From: Nocardia nova SH22a
GTDB taxonomy: Bacteria > Actinomycetota > Actinomycetes > Mycobacteriales > Mycobacteriaceae
DNA length: 64,000 bases
NCBI RefSeq assembly: GCF_000523235.1
Contig: NZ_CP006850.1
Span: 930,001 to 994,000 of the forward strand
Reading direction: 5' to 3'
In this document: one piece after another, positions 1 to 9,416 of the stretch
Numbering within the stretch: the stretch's first letter is position 1
Layout: the number at the start of each line of letters is the position of its first letter
Position numbers and translations under genes: made by a program
The notes under the pieces: generated by a model
Told to the model about the DNA's origin: nothing
The model's input: the letters and a program-made list of their open reading frames with translations, nothing else
Database searches by the model: none

Positions 1-227
1 AGACAGTGACCCGCACCGGTGCCCGCGTCGTCGGGCCGGTGCCGTTGCCGACCGAGAAGAACGTGTACTGCGTCATCCGCTCGCCGCACAAGTACAAGGA
101 CTCGCGCGAGCACTTCGAGATGCGCACGCACAAGCGGCTGATCGACATCCTCGACCCGACGCCGAAGACGGTCGACGCGCTCATGCGCATCGATCTGCCG
201 GCCAGCGTCGACGTCAACATTCAGTGA
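1..227 (+). CDS. rpsJ: 30S ribosomal protein S10 (C-terminal part)
   Basis: The 5' end lies before the window. The visible ~75 codons contain the conserved S10 C-terminal half: the [20 protein letters not shown] stretch, then [20 protein letters not shown] and the end [12 protein letters not shown]10 is part of the 30S head and also takes part in NusB/NusG-dependent antitermination. It is the first gene of the S10 operon, and rplC follows 14 bases after its stop. Identification is secure from sequence and gene order. Confidence 0.97.
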   Translation, partial: TVTRTGARVVGPVPLPTEKNVYCVIRSPHKYKDSREHFEMRTHKRLIDILDPTPKTVDALMRIDLPASVDVNIQ

Positions 228-241
228 CGGGGATTGCAGAT

Positions 242-907
242 ATGACTGACAACAAGAATCGGCCTGCGGCCGGGATCCTGGGCACCAAGCTCGGCATGAC
301 CCAGGTCTTCGACGACAAGAACCGCGTCGTTCCCGTGACCGTCATCAAGGCCGGACCGAACGTCGTGACCCAGATCCGCACCGAGGAGCGCGACGGCTAC
401 TCCGCCGTTCAGATCGCCTTCGGCGCGATCGACCCGCGCAAGGTGACCAAGCCCGTCTCCGGGCAGTTCGCCAAGGCCGGTGTCACTCCTCGCCGCCACA
501 TCGCCGAGATCCGCGTCGCCGACGCCGCCTCGTTCGAGGTGGGCCAGGAACTGTCGGCCGATGTCTTCGAAGAAGGCACCTACGTCGACGTGACCGGCAC
601 CAGCAAGGGCAAGGGCTACGCCGGTGTCATGAAGCGTCACGGCTTCAAGGGCCAGGGCGCGGCTCACGGTGCCCAGGCCGTCCACCGCCGTCCGGGTTCC
701 ATCGGTGGTTGCTCCACCCCGGGCCGTGTGTTCAAGGGCATGCGGATGGCCGGTCGGATGGGTAACGACCGTGTCACCACGCAGAACCTCTCAGTCCACA
801 AGGTGGACACCGAGAACGGTCTGCTGCTGATCAAGGGCGCGATCCCGGGCCGCAAGGGCGGCATCGTGATCGTCAAGAGTGCTGCGAAGGGTGGTGCCCG
901 GGCATGA
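242..907 (+). CDS. rplC: 50S ribosomal protein L3
   Basis: Encodes 221 residues, a normal length for L3, one of the first proteins to bind 23S rRNA near the peptidyl-transferase centre. It opens with the typical [13 protein letters not shown] and contains the Gly-rich [22 protein letters not shown] loop region near residues 150-175. A GTG further upstream (224) would overlap the rpsJ stop codon. The ATG at 242 is preferred because the family starts just before this conserved motif. The stop overlaps the rplD start by 4 bases (ATGA), indicating translational coupling. Confidence 0.97.
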   Translation: MTDNKNRPAAGILGTKLGMTQVFDDKNRVVPVTVIKAGPNVVTQIRTEERDGYSAVQIAFGAIDPRKVTKPVSGQFAKAGVTPRRHIAEIRVADAASFEVGQELSADVFEEGTYVDVTGTSKGKGYAGVMKRHGFKGQGAAHGAQAVHRRPGSIGGCSTPGRVFKGMRMAGRMGNDRVTTQNLSVHKVDTENGLLLIKGAIPGRKGGIVIVKSAAKGGARA

Positions 908-1575
908 GCACCGACACTAAGACCAACCTGACGCTTCCGGTCAAAGAGCCGGGCGGCAAGACCAACGGCACCGTCGAGCTCCCCGCGGAGATCTTCGACG
1001 CGACCGCCAACATCGCGCTGATGCACCAGGTCGTCGTGGCCCAGCAGGCCGCGGCTCGCCAGGGCACGCACGCCACCAAGACCCGCGGCGAGGTTCGCGG
1101 CGGTGGCAAGAAGCCGTACCGCCAGAAGGGCACCGGCCGCGCCCGCCAGGGTTCGACCCGCGCTCCGCAGTTCACCGGCGGTGGCACCGTGCACGGCCCG
1201 CAGCCGCGCGACTACTCGCAGCGTCTGCCCAAGAAGATGAAGGCCGCCGCCCTGCGTGGCGCCCTGTCGGACCGGGCCCGCAACGAGCGCATCCACGTGA
1301 TCAGCGAACTGGTCGCCGGTCAGACCCCGTCCACCAAGTCGGCCAAGAGCTTCCTGGCCGAGCTGTCGGACCGCAAGAAGGTCCTGGTCGTGGTGGGCCG
1401 CGAAGACATCACCGCGTGGAAGAGCGTGGCGAACCTGCAGGGTGTGCACCCGATCGCCCCGGACCAGCTGAACACCTACGACGTGCTCCTGAGCGACGAC
1501 GTCGTGTTCAGCGTCGAGGCGCTCAACGCATTCGTGCACGGCCCGGCCGAGTCTGCACAGGAGGAAAGCAAGTGA
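904..1575 (+). CDS. rplD: 50S ribosomal protein L4
   Basis: 223 residues. L4 binds 23S rRNA and its extended loop lines the peptide exit tunnel. That loop is recognisable at about residues 55-95 ([20 protein letters not shown], then an arginine-rich run and a GGG). The start overlaps the rplC stop by 4 bases and the stop overlaps the rplW GTG start by 4, so the gene sits in a tightly coupled run. The C-terminus has a short acidic tail typical of actinobacterial L4. In some bacteria L4 regulates its own operon; no leader is visible here because the operon start is outside the window. Confidence 0.97.
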   Translation: MSTDTKTNLTLPVKEPGGKTNGTVELPAEIFDATANIALMHQVVVAQQAAARQGTHATKTRGEVRGGGKKPYRQKGTGRARQGSTRAPQFTGGGTVHGPQPRDYSQRLPKKMKAAALRGALSDRARNERIHVISELVAGQTPSTKSAKSFLAELSDRKKVLVVVGREDITAWKSVANLQGVHPIAPDQLNTYDVLLSDDVVFSVEALNAFVHGPAESAQEESK

Positions 1576-1877
1576 CCACCATCGCCGACCCGCGCGACAT
1601 TCTGCTCGCGCCGGTGATCTCCGAGAAGTCCTACGGGCTGATCGAAGAGGGCACCTACACCTTCCTGGTGCACCCGGACTCGAACAAGACGCAGATCAAG
1701 ATCGCCGTCGAGAAGGTTTTCGGCGTCACGGTCACCAGCGTCAACACTGCCAACCGTCAGGGCAAGCGCAAGCGGACCCGCTTCGGTTACGGGCAGCGCA
1801 AGAGCACCAAGCGCGCGCTCGTGACCATCTCGGCCGACAGCAAGCCCATCGAGATCTTCGGAGGCCCGGTCGCGTAA
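1572..1877 (+). CDS. rplW: 50S ribosomal protein L23
   Basis: 101 residues beginning [20 protein letters not shown], with a GTG start that overlaps the rplD stop (GTGA). L23 sits at the tunnel exit and docks trigger factor and SRP. The family signature [15 protein letters not shown] and the basic [19 protein letters not shown] segment are present. An in-frame ATG at 1416 lies deep inside rplD and would add an unrelated N-terminus, so the GTG at 1572 (after AGGAGGAAA at about 1558-1567) is chosen. Confidence 0.96.
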   Translation: MTTIADPRDILLAPVISEKSYGLIEEGTYTFLVHPDSNKTQIKIAVEKVFGVTVTSVNTANRQGKRKRTRFGYGQRKSTKRALVTISADSKPIEIFGGPVA

Positions 1878-1910
1878 GCGGTCGGATCTTCAGAAAGCAG
1901 AGAAGAACTC

Positions 1911-2741
<831 letters not shown>

Positions 2742-2755
2742 GGAGGAGGTTAGAC

Positions 2756-3037
2756 ATGCCACGCAGCCTGAAGAAGGGCCCGTTCGTCGACGAACACCTC
2801 CTCAAGAAGGTGGACGTCCAGAACGAGAAGAACACGAAGCAGGTCATCAAGACCTGGTCGCGTCGTTCGACCATCATCCCCGATTTCATCGGCCACACGT
2901 TCTCGGTCCACGACGGCCGCAAGCACGTGCCGGTGTTCGTGTCGGAGAACATGGTCGGGCACAAGCTCGGTGAGTTCGCGCCGACCAGGACTTTCCGTAG
3001 CCACGTGAAGGAAGATCGGAAGAGCAAGCGGCGATGA
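2756..3037 (+). CDS. rpsS: 30S ribosomal protein S19
   Basis: 93 residues, [19 protein letters not shown] at the N-terminus and the S19 signature ([20 protein letters not shown] region, then [18 protein letters not shown]). S19 forms a complex with S13 in the 30S head. An unusually strong ribosome-binding site, AAGGAGGAGG (about 2740-2749), precedes the ATG. The stop overlaps the rplV start by 4 bases. Confidence 0.98.
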   Translation: MPRSLKKGPFVDEHLLKKVDVQNEKNTKQVIKTWSRRSTIIPDFIGHTFSVHDGRKHVPVFVSENMVGHKLGEFAPTRTFRSHVKEDRKSKRR

Positions 3038-3441
3038 GCGAACAAGACACCACGCTTCAGAACCCGACCGCGCGCGCGACCGCGAAGCACGTTCGCGTCA
3101 CTCCGATGAAGGCTCGCCGTGTCGTGGACCTGGTCCGCGGCAAGCGGGTGGAGGACGCGCTGAACATCCTGCGGTTCGCGCCGCAGGCTGCCAGCGAGCC
3201 GGTTGCCAAGGTCGTGGCCAGCGCCGCGGCGAACGCCGAGAACAACTTCGGCCTGAACCCCGACACCCTGGTCATCTCGACGGCGTATGTCGACGAGGGC
3301 GCGACCATGAAGCGTTTCCAGCCGCGCGCCCAGGGCCGTGCGTTCCGGATCCGCAAGCGCACCAGCCACATCACGATCGAGGTCGAGAGCGTCGCCAGCG
3401 CCGCCCCGGCTCGTAGCCGCCGGAAGGGAGGGGCTAAGTAA
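3034..3441 (+). CDS. rplV: 50S ribosomal protein L22
   Basis: 135 residues. L22 lines the exit tunnel and contacts macrolide sites. Recognised by [20 protein letters not shown] at the N-terminus, the ANAENNFGL segment in the middle, and the conserved [14 protein letters not shown] beta-hairpin region near residue 105. The C-terminal ~20 residues are an Ala/Arg/Lys-rich tail common in actinobacterial L22. The start overlaps rpsS (ATGA) and the stop abuts the rpsC ATG directly. Confidence 0.97.
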   Translation: MSEQDTTLQNPTARATAKHVRVTPMKARRVVDLVRGKRVEDALNILRFAPQAASEPVAKVVASAAANAENNFGLNPDTLVISTAYVDEGATMKRFQPRAQGRAFRIRKRTSHITIEVESVASAAPARSRRKGGAK

Positions 3442-4239
<798 letters not shown>

Positions 4240-4242
4240 CCC

Positions 4243-4659
4243 ATGCTGATGCCCCGCAAGGTCAAGCACCGCAAGCAGCATCACCCCGGTCGTTCCGGTA
4301 TGGCCAAGGGCGGCACCTCGGTGGCGTTCGGCGAGTTCGGCATCCAGGCTCTGGAGCCGGCCTACGTGACCAACCGGCAGATCGAGTCGGCGCGTATTGC
4401 GATGACCCGCCACATCAAGCGTGGCGGCAAGATCTGGATCAACATCTACCCGGATCGCCCGCTCACCAAGAAGCCCGCCGAGACCCGCATGGGTTCCGGT
4501 AAGGGTTCGCCGGAGTGGTGGATCGCGAACGTCAAGCCCGGCCGGGTGATGTTCGAGATGAGCTACCCGAACGAGGAGATCGCTCGTGAGGCCCTGCGCC
4601 GCGCGATGCACAAGCTCCCGATGAAGTGCCGGATCGTGACCAGGGAGGAGCAGTTCTGA
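4243..4659 (+). CDS. rplP: 50S ribosomal protein L16
   Basis: 138 residues, starting [14 protein letters not shown] and containing the [20 protein letters not shown] region and [18 protein letters not shown]16 organises the A-site and binds tRNA near the peptidyl-transferase centre. The ATG at 4243 is chosen over the second ATG at 4249 because it lies a suitable distance behind CAGGAGGG and matches the family start M-L-x-P-R-K. The stop (TGA) shares a base with the rpmC start (TGATG). Confidence 0.97.
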   Translation: MLMPRKVKHRKQHHPGRSGMAKGGTSVAFGEFGIQALEPAYVTNRQIESARIAMTRHIKRGGKIWINIYPDRPLTKKPAETRMGSGKGSPEWWIANVKPGRVMFEMSYPNEEIAREALRRAMHKLPMKCRIVTREEQF

Positions 4660-4898
4660 TGGCTACCGGAACTCCGGCCGCAGACCTGCGCGAGCTCAAC
4701 GAGGACGAGCTCGTCGCCCGCCTGCGTGAATCCAAGGAAGAGCTGTTCAACCTGCGCTTCCAGATGGCGACCGGCCAGTTGCAGAACAACCGGCGCCTGC
4801 GCGTTGTCCGTCACGAGATCGCGCGCATCTACACGGTCATGCGAGAGCGCGAGCTCGGCCTGGCCTCCGGTCCTGAAGGCAAGGGAGACGCCGCATGA
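4659..4898 (+). CDS. rpmC: 50S ribosomal protein L29
   Basis: 79 residues. The L29 core [37 protein letters not shown] and [16 protein letters not shown] is complete. L29 sits beside L23 at the tunnel exit. The ATG at 4659 overlaps the rplP stop by one base. An in-frame ATG at 4626 would run into rplP and is rejected. AGGGAGGAG (4642-4650) is the likely ribosome-binding site. The stop overlaps rpsQ by 4 bases. Confidence 0.96.
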   Translation: MATGTPAADLRELNEDELVARLRESKEELFNLRFQMATGQLQNNRRLRVVRHEIARIYTVMRERELGLASGPEGKGDAA

Positions 4899-5191
4899 GC
4901 GACGTAAAAGGCCCGGCCAAGACGCCGGCCAAGGAAGAGGAGCGCGGCAGCCGCAAGGTTCGCGTCGGCTACGTCGTCTCCGACAAGATGAACAAGACGA
5001 TCGTCGTCGAGCTGGAAGACCGTAACCGGCACCCGCTCTACGGCAAGATCATCCGCACCACCTCCAAGGTGAAGGCGCACGACGAGAACGAGGTCGCCGG
5101 TGTCGGCGACCGCGTGCAGCTGATGGAGACCCGTCCGCTGTCGGCCACCAAGCGGTGGCGGCTGGTGGAGGTCCTGGAGCGGGCCAAGTAA
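4895..5191 (+). CDS. rpsQ: 30S ribosomal protein S17
   Basis: 98 residues. The S17 OB-fold signature is clear: [20 protein letters not shown], then [20 protein letters not shown] and [20 protein letters not shown]. It has an actinobacterial N-terminal extension of about 20 polar residues. S17 is an early 16S rRNA-binding protein. This is the last gene of the S10 operon here, and a strong terminator follows 25 bases after the stop. Confidence 0.97.
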   Translation: MSDVKGPAKTPAKEEERGSRKVRVGYVVSDKMNKTIVVELEDRNRHPLYGKIIRTTSKVKAHDENEVAGVGDRVQLMETRPLSATKRWRLVEVLERAK

Positions 5192-5215
5192 GCCTGCTCC
5201 ACTCCTCGGCTGTGT

Positions 5216-5271
5216 AGTCGAAACACGAAGGCCCGCTTCCCGGTTGGGAGGCGGGCCTTCGTGTTTCGGAT
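5216..5271 (+). terminator. Rho-independent-type terminator ending the S10 operon
   Basis: Positions 5221-5236 and 5251-5266 are perfect 16-base inverted repeats (AAACACGAAGGCCCGC and its complement). The stem continues inward through a G-U pair, a T-A pair and three C-G pairs to a GGTT tetraloop at 5242-5245, about 21 base pairs in all. The 3' arm ends in GTGTTTC, a weak T-tract, as often seen in high-GC actinobacteria. It separates rpsQ from the unrelated downstream genes. Confidence 0.9.
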
Positions 5272-5412
5272 CGGCCCTCCGAGCGAGCTTCCCAGGTGTG
5301 ATGGCTCACCGCGGATGCGGTCGGCATCGGAGTTCAATAAGCTCCAGAGCGGCTTGCAACGTCGCGAGTGCATCACTCAGGTCGGCACGGTTGGCTGTTG
5401 TAGGGGACGCAT

Positions 5413-5961
5413 ATGGTCCATCTGGTGGAGGGCGTCGCAGGCTGGGACATGGGCGTTCTGCCGCCTGTGACGCGCATGCTGCTGCGCGCCGACGGTTCCA
5501 CGACGCGACTGCTGGAAGCATTGCTCGGGGAAACATTGTCGCTCGACATCATCGAGCAGCACGGGGGCACCGCGGCCCCGTTGCCCGCGCGGTTGCGGGC
5601 GGTTCTGGCCTGCGAGGACGGCGATCGGATCGTCCGCAGGCGGTCGGTGCTGCGATTGGCCGACACCCGGCCGGTCTCCCGGAACGAGGTGACCGTCGTC
5701 TGTCGTGATCGGGAACTGACCGCGATTCTCACCGACGATCGGGTGCCCATCGGCCGCGGGCTCGATGCCTACGGCCGGCATCTCGGCCGGACGCTGCTGG
5801 CCACCGGCTGGGCGCGATGGCCGGTCGACGAGCCGGCGGGCGGCGACGAAATCGACTGTGTCTACAAGGAATACGTTCTCACCGACGAATCCGCGAGGGT
5901 CGTCGCCCATATTCACGAGCGGTTCAACCCGATCCATGTGCCCAGTGCGGCGGTGCGATGA
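5413..5961 (+). CDS. Putative chorismate pyruvate-lyase-like protein
   Basis: 182 residues. The opening LPPVTRMLLRADGSTTRLLE, followed by a short helix, LSLDIIEQ, and then RRSVLRL with an R-x-E-V-T-V motif, matches the layout of the UbiC/DUF98 chorismate-lyase fold. Members turn chorismate into 4-hydroxybenzoate and pyruvate (for example the mycobacterial enzyme feeding phenolic glycolipids). That function is inferred from weak pattern similarity only. The start ATG follows AGGGGAC. The stop overlaps the ATG of the next gene by 4 bases, so this protein and the FAD monooxygenase are translationally coupled, which fits a two-step aromatic modification. A UTRA-type ligand-binding domain is a fold-related alternative. 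Confidence 0.5.
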   Translation: MVHLVEGVAGWDMGVLPPVTRMLLRADGSTTRLLEALLGETLSLDIIEQHGGTAAPLPARLRAVLACEDGDRIVRRRSVLRLADTRPVSRNEVTVVCRDRELTAILTDDRVPIGRGLDAYGRHLGRTLLATGWARWPVDEPAGGDEIDCVYKEYVLTDESARVVAHIHERFNPIHVPSAAVR

Positions 5962-7208
5962 AGATATTGATTGCCGGGGCCGGGATCGCCGGGCTGACGG
6001 CGGCCGCGAGTCTGCACGAGGTGGGGATCGAGGCGACGGTCATCGACGCGGTCACCACATTGCGTCCGCTGGGCGTCGGGATCAACCTGCTACCGCATGC
6101 GGTCGGTGCGCTGAGTGAGCTGGGATTCGGTGCGGCACTGGAGAATTGCGCGATCCCCACCGCGCAGATGCAGCATCTGGACAGGTTCGGCAACCGGATC
6201 TGGAGCGAGCCGCGCGGACGCGCCGCGGGGCACCCATGGCCGCAGTACTCGATCCACCGCGGTGAACTGCAGGCGCTGCTGCTGGCGGGAGTCCGCGACC
6301 GACTCGGCGCCGCCGCGGTGCGCACGGGGATGAGTCTCGAATCGTTCGTCGAGGACGCCGCGGGGGTGCGATGCCGAGTGCTGGATCGGTCGACCGGCGT
6401 GGTGGCCGAATTGAGCGCCGACGCGCTGATCGGCGCCGACGGCCTGCATTCGGCCGTCCGCGCGCAATTGCATCCCGGCGAGGGCCGCCCGCTGTGGAAC
6501 GGGATCCGAATGTGGCGCGGCGTCACCGAGAGCGCGCCGTTCCTGGACGGCCGGACGATGATCCTCGCCGGATCCAACCGGGCCGCGCGGTTCGTGATGT
6601 ATCCGATCTCGCGGGCCGCGCAGCAGCGCGGCCGATCGCTGGTCAACTGGGTCGCCGAGGTGCGGGTGCACGACGAGTCCGCACCGAAACCGGACTGGAA
6701 CCGCACCGGCGATCTGAACGATGTGCTACCGCACTATGCGGGGTGGCGGTTGGCCGGTGTCGACATCGCCGGTCTCATCACGGCCAGCGAGGGGATCCTC
6801 GAGTATCCGATGGTCGATCGAGACCCGTTGCCGCGGTGGGGAACCGAGCGTGTCAACCTGATCGGCGACGCGGCGCATCCGATGTATCCGATCGGGTCCA
6901 ACAGTGGTTCCCAGGCCATCCTCGACGCCCGGGCGCTCGCGGCCGAACTGTCGGCCGGGGGTGAGCCGATCACCGGACTCGCCCGCTACGAGGCCGTGCG
7001 CCGTGAGGCCGTCAACGCCATCGTGCTGGCGAATCGGGATATGCCCATGGACCGCATCATGCACGCCGTGGCCGAACGCGCGCCGGACGGATTCGACTCG
7101 ATCGACGAGGTGTTGTCCCCGGCCGAACTGGCCGAAGTCTCCGCGGCGTACCGGCGCACGAGCGCGGGGCAGCCGAAATCGGCGATAGCGGGCCGGGAAC
7201 CGGCGTAG
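5958..7208 (+). CDS. FAD-dependent aromatic monooxygenase
   Basis: 416 residues, class A flavoprotein monooxygenase. The N-terminus has the Rossmann FAD motif MKILIAGAGIAGLTAAASL. DALIGADGLHSAVR is near residue 160, and the second FAD-contact motif VNLIGDAAHPMYPIGSNSGS is near residue 300 (GD with the PIGSNSG loop). The overall length and the HPMYPIGSNSGSQAILDA stretch resemble the PhzS/6-hydroxynicotinate 3-monooxygenase group, which hydroxylates, sometimes decarboxylatively, aromatic acids using NAD(P)H and O2. It overlaps the chorismate-lyase-like gene by 4 bases. An activity on a hydroxybenzoate made by that neighbour is plausible but unproven. Confidence 0.85.
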   Translation: MKILIAGAGIAGLTAAASLHEVGIEATVIDAVTTLRPLGVGINLLPHAVGALSELGFGAALENCAIPTAQMQHLDRFGNRIWSEPRGRAAGHPWPQYSIHRGELQALLLAGVRDRLGAAAVRTGMSLESFVEDAAGVRCRVLDRSTGVVAELSADALIGADGLHSAVRAQLHPGEGRPLWNGIRMWRGVTESAPFLDGRTMILAGSNRAARFVMYPISRAAQQRGRSLVNWVAEVRVHDESAPKPDWNRTGDLNDVLPHYAGWRLAGVDIAGLITASEGILEYPMVDRDPLPRWGTERVNLIGDAAHPMYPIGSNSGSQAILDARALAAELSAGGEPITGLARYEAVRREAVNAIVLANRDMPMDRIMHAVAERAPDGFDSIDEVLSPAELAEVSAAYRRTSAGQPKSAIAGREPA

Positions 7209-7218
7209 CGGTCGAGGC

Positions 7219-7237
7219 GCCCGCTCGGACAGCGGGC
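7219..7237 (+). terminator. Possible short hairpin terminator after the monooxygenase
   Basis: GCCCGCT (7219-7225) and AGCGGGC (7231-7237) form a 7-base-pair stem with a 5-base loop, 10 bases after the monooxygenase stop. There is no T-tract, so termination is only suggested by position and by the change of gene content downstream. Confidence 0.3.
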
Positions 7238-7346
7238 CGGCGGATGTCGCCGTGCGGGGCGCTACCGTCACGAACCCGCCGCGTGCCGATGCGCCGGGCG
7301 TTACGATCGCAACGAAGCCGATGCCGGTCAGGGGGACTTCGCCGTC

Positions 7347-9416
7347 ATGCCACGGATATTCATCAGTCATTCCAGCGTGGACAATGTGGCGGCGCGTGCG
7401 ATCGAACAATGGCTGATCGAACAGGCGCCGGAACTGTCGGGGGAAATCTTCCTGGATCTGGATCCGGACACCGGGATCGCACCGGGCACCAGATGGAAAG
7501 AGGCGCTGCGGCAGGCGAATTACCGATGCGAGGTAGTGATCTGCCTGCTGTCGCGGCATTTCCGGGCCTTGCGGGAGTGCGAGGTCGAATATCGGTACGC
7601 CGAAACTCTGGGTAAGGCGATCCTCGGCGTTCGGCTGGAGCCTTCGGTGGAGGGCGATATCACCCGTGAGTGGCAATCGTGTTCGCTCTACGGTGACGGG
7701 CCCACAACCGAAATCGCCGTCCCCGGCGCCGAACCGGTGCGTTTTCGGACCGAGGGGCTGGTCCGGCTGCTCACCGGATTGCGCCGAGCGGGCGTCGGCG
7801 CGGAAGCCTTCGTGTGGCCGCCGCCGGAGGAGCCGCGACGCTCGCCGTATCGTGGCTGGGAGCCGTTCAAATCGGTCGACGCCGCGGTCTATTTCGGACG
7901 CGACGCACACATTCTCCGGGCGATGGACAGTCTGCGGGATATCCGCGCGAAGGATCCGCATCGGATATTCGCGATCCTGGGACCCTCGGGTTCGGGGAAG
8001 TCCTCCTTCCTGCGCGCCGGTCTCATTCCCCGGATCGCGCGCGATGACCGGCATTTCGTTCTCCTGGACGTCCTGCGTCCGGCGCGCGCGGCGTTGACCG
8101 GACAGGATGGACTGGCCGCGGTCATCGAGAGCACCCGGCGTCGACTCGGACTGCCCCGGATTCCGCTGTCACAGATCAAATCCGCAGTGACCGGAGATCC
8201 GGGCCGGGTGGCCGAACTGTTCGCGGAGCTGCGGGATGCGGCACACCACCGGCTGCTCGAGCCCGCGGAATCACCGCCGACACTGATACTTCCGATCGAC
8301 CAGGCCGAGGAATTGTTCAATGCCGACGCCGGTGAACAGGCGGACGCCCTACTCTCGCTACTCGCGCACTTGCTGGCCGACACCATGCCCGCCTTGATCG
8401 TGGCGGTCGCGATCCGCACCGATCGATACGAATATCTGCAGACCGCAACGCATCTCGAGCGTACCGAGATCATCGAATTCGGTCTGCCGCCCATGCCCGC
8501 CACGCATTTCGAGGATGCCATCACCGGCCCGGCACGCAGGTGCACGGCCGCGGGGCAACCCCTGCGGTTCGAGCCCGCACTGGTCGACAGACTGCTGGTG
8601 GACTGTGCCGACGGCGCGGGCACCCTGCCGCTGCTCGCACTGGTGCTCGCGCGGTTGTACACCGACTACGCGGGCGCGCCCGATGCGGTTGTGGGACTCA
8701 CGGACTACCTGGCCATCGGTGGCGTGTCGCGCGTGGTGCAAACGGTGATGGATGCCGACGTGCTGTCCGCCGACCCGGACGACCGCCGCGCGGAGCTGGC
8801 GGTATTGCGTACCGCGTTCATACCCTGGCTGGCGGCCGTCGATTCCCGGGGCAATACTCCCACGCGGCGGATCGCCAATTGGGAAGATCTGCCCGAATCC
8901 GCGTATCCGCTGCTGGACAGCATGATTCGGCAACGACTGCTGGTCGGCTATCGCCGGGAGGGTCGCGCGGTCGTCGAGGTCGCGCTGGAAAGCCTGCTCC
9001 GGCATTGGACTCCGCTCGCCGAATGGCTCGATGAGCAGGCGGGGGATCTGGAACGCGCCGACGCTCTGGAACGTGCGGCCGAGCAATGGGAGCGCGGCGA
9101 TCACGACGATGCCTGGCTGCTCGACGGTTCCCGCTTGGCCGATGCCGAAAAGCTCCTCACACGGACGGTTTCCGGGAGCGGTTGCGCCCGGCCGGCGCGC
9201 TGGTGGCGGCATCACGACAGCGGGCGGACGAGCGCAAGTCCGAGGAGATCGCGCGGCGGGAGCGTGAACTGCTGGTCGAGCGCGCGCACGGCGTCGCACT
9301 GCGGCGAAGGGCGCGGATACTCACGGCACTGGCCGTGGTCGCCGTGCTGCTGGCGGCGGTCGCCGGTGGTATGTACTACAGAGCCGATGCGGCCTCCCGG
9401 CGGGCCCTCGAAGTGA
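7347..9416 (+). CDS. TIR-STAND N-terminal open frame
   Basis: This is the frame as literally present: 689 residues, of which about the first 606 (to DAEKLLT, near 9161) are genuine TIR plus STAND ATPase sequence. The last ~85 are out-of-frame Trp/Arg/Ser/Cys-rich translation of the region that encodes the transmembrane linker in the other frame. The ATG at 7347 follows CAGGGGGAC and is directly in front of the beta-strand RIFISHSS that starts TIR domains, so the start is well supported. If the frameshift is real, the product would be a TIR-ATPase lacking its sensor propeller. Confidence 0.75.
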   Translation: MPRIFISHSSVDNVAARAIEQWLIEQAPELSGEIFLDLDPDTGIAPGTRWKEALRQANYRCEVVICLLSRHFRALRECEVEYRYAETLGKAILGVRLEPSVEGDITREWQSCSLYGDGPTTEIAVPGAEPVRFRTEGLVRLLTGLRRAGVGAEAFVWPPPEEPRRSPYRGWEPFKSVDAAVYFGRDAHILRAMDSLRDIRAKDPHRIFAILGPSGSGKSSFLRAGLIPRIARDDRHFVLLDVLRPARAALTGQDGLAAVIESTRRRLGLPRIPLSQIKSAVTGDPGRVAELFAELRDAAHHRLLEPAESPPTLILPIDQAEELFNADAGEQADALLSLLAHLLADTMPALIVAVAIRTDRYEYLQTATHLERTEIIEFGLPPMPATHFEDAITGPARRCTAAGQPLRFEPALVDRLLVDCADGAGTLPLLALVLARLYTDYAGAPDAVVGLTDYLAIGGVSRVVQTVMDADVLSADPDDRRAELAVLRTAFIPWLAAVDSRGNTPTRRIANWEDLPESAYPLLDSMIRQRLLVGYRREGRAVVEVALESLLRHWTPLAEWLDEQAGDLERADALERAAEQWERGDHDDAWLLDGSRLADAEKLLTRTVSGSGCARPARWWRHHDSGRTSASPRRSRGGSVNCWSSARTASHCGEGRGYSRHWPWSPCCWRRSPVVCTTEPMRPPGGPSK

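Noticed and set aside
5413..5961. Chorismate-lyase-like gene as the source of the siderophore aryl cap
   Set aside because: Mycobactin/nocobactin caps come from salicylate made by an MbtI-type enzyme; this family would give 4-hydroxybenzoate, and the gene is 14 kb from the first siderophore gene without an iron box.
9141..9170. Programmed -1 frameshift site in the TIR-STAND gene
   Set aside because: The codons GCC-GAA-AAG-CTC do not form a classical X-XXY-YYZ slippery heptamer and no clear downstream structure was seen. A missing base is the simpler explanation, though not proven.
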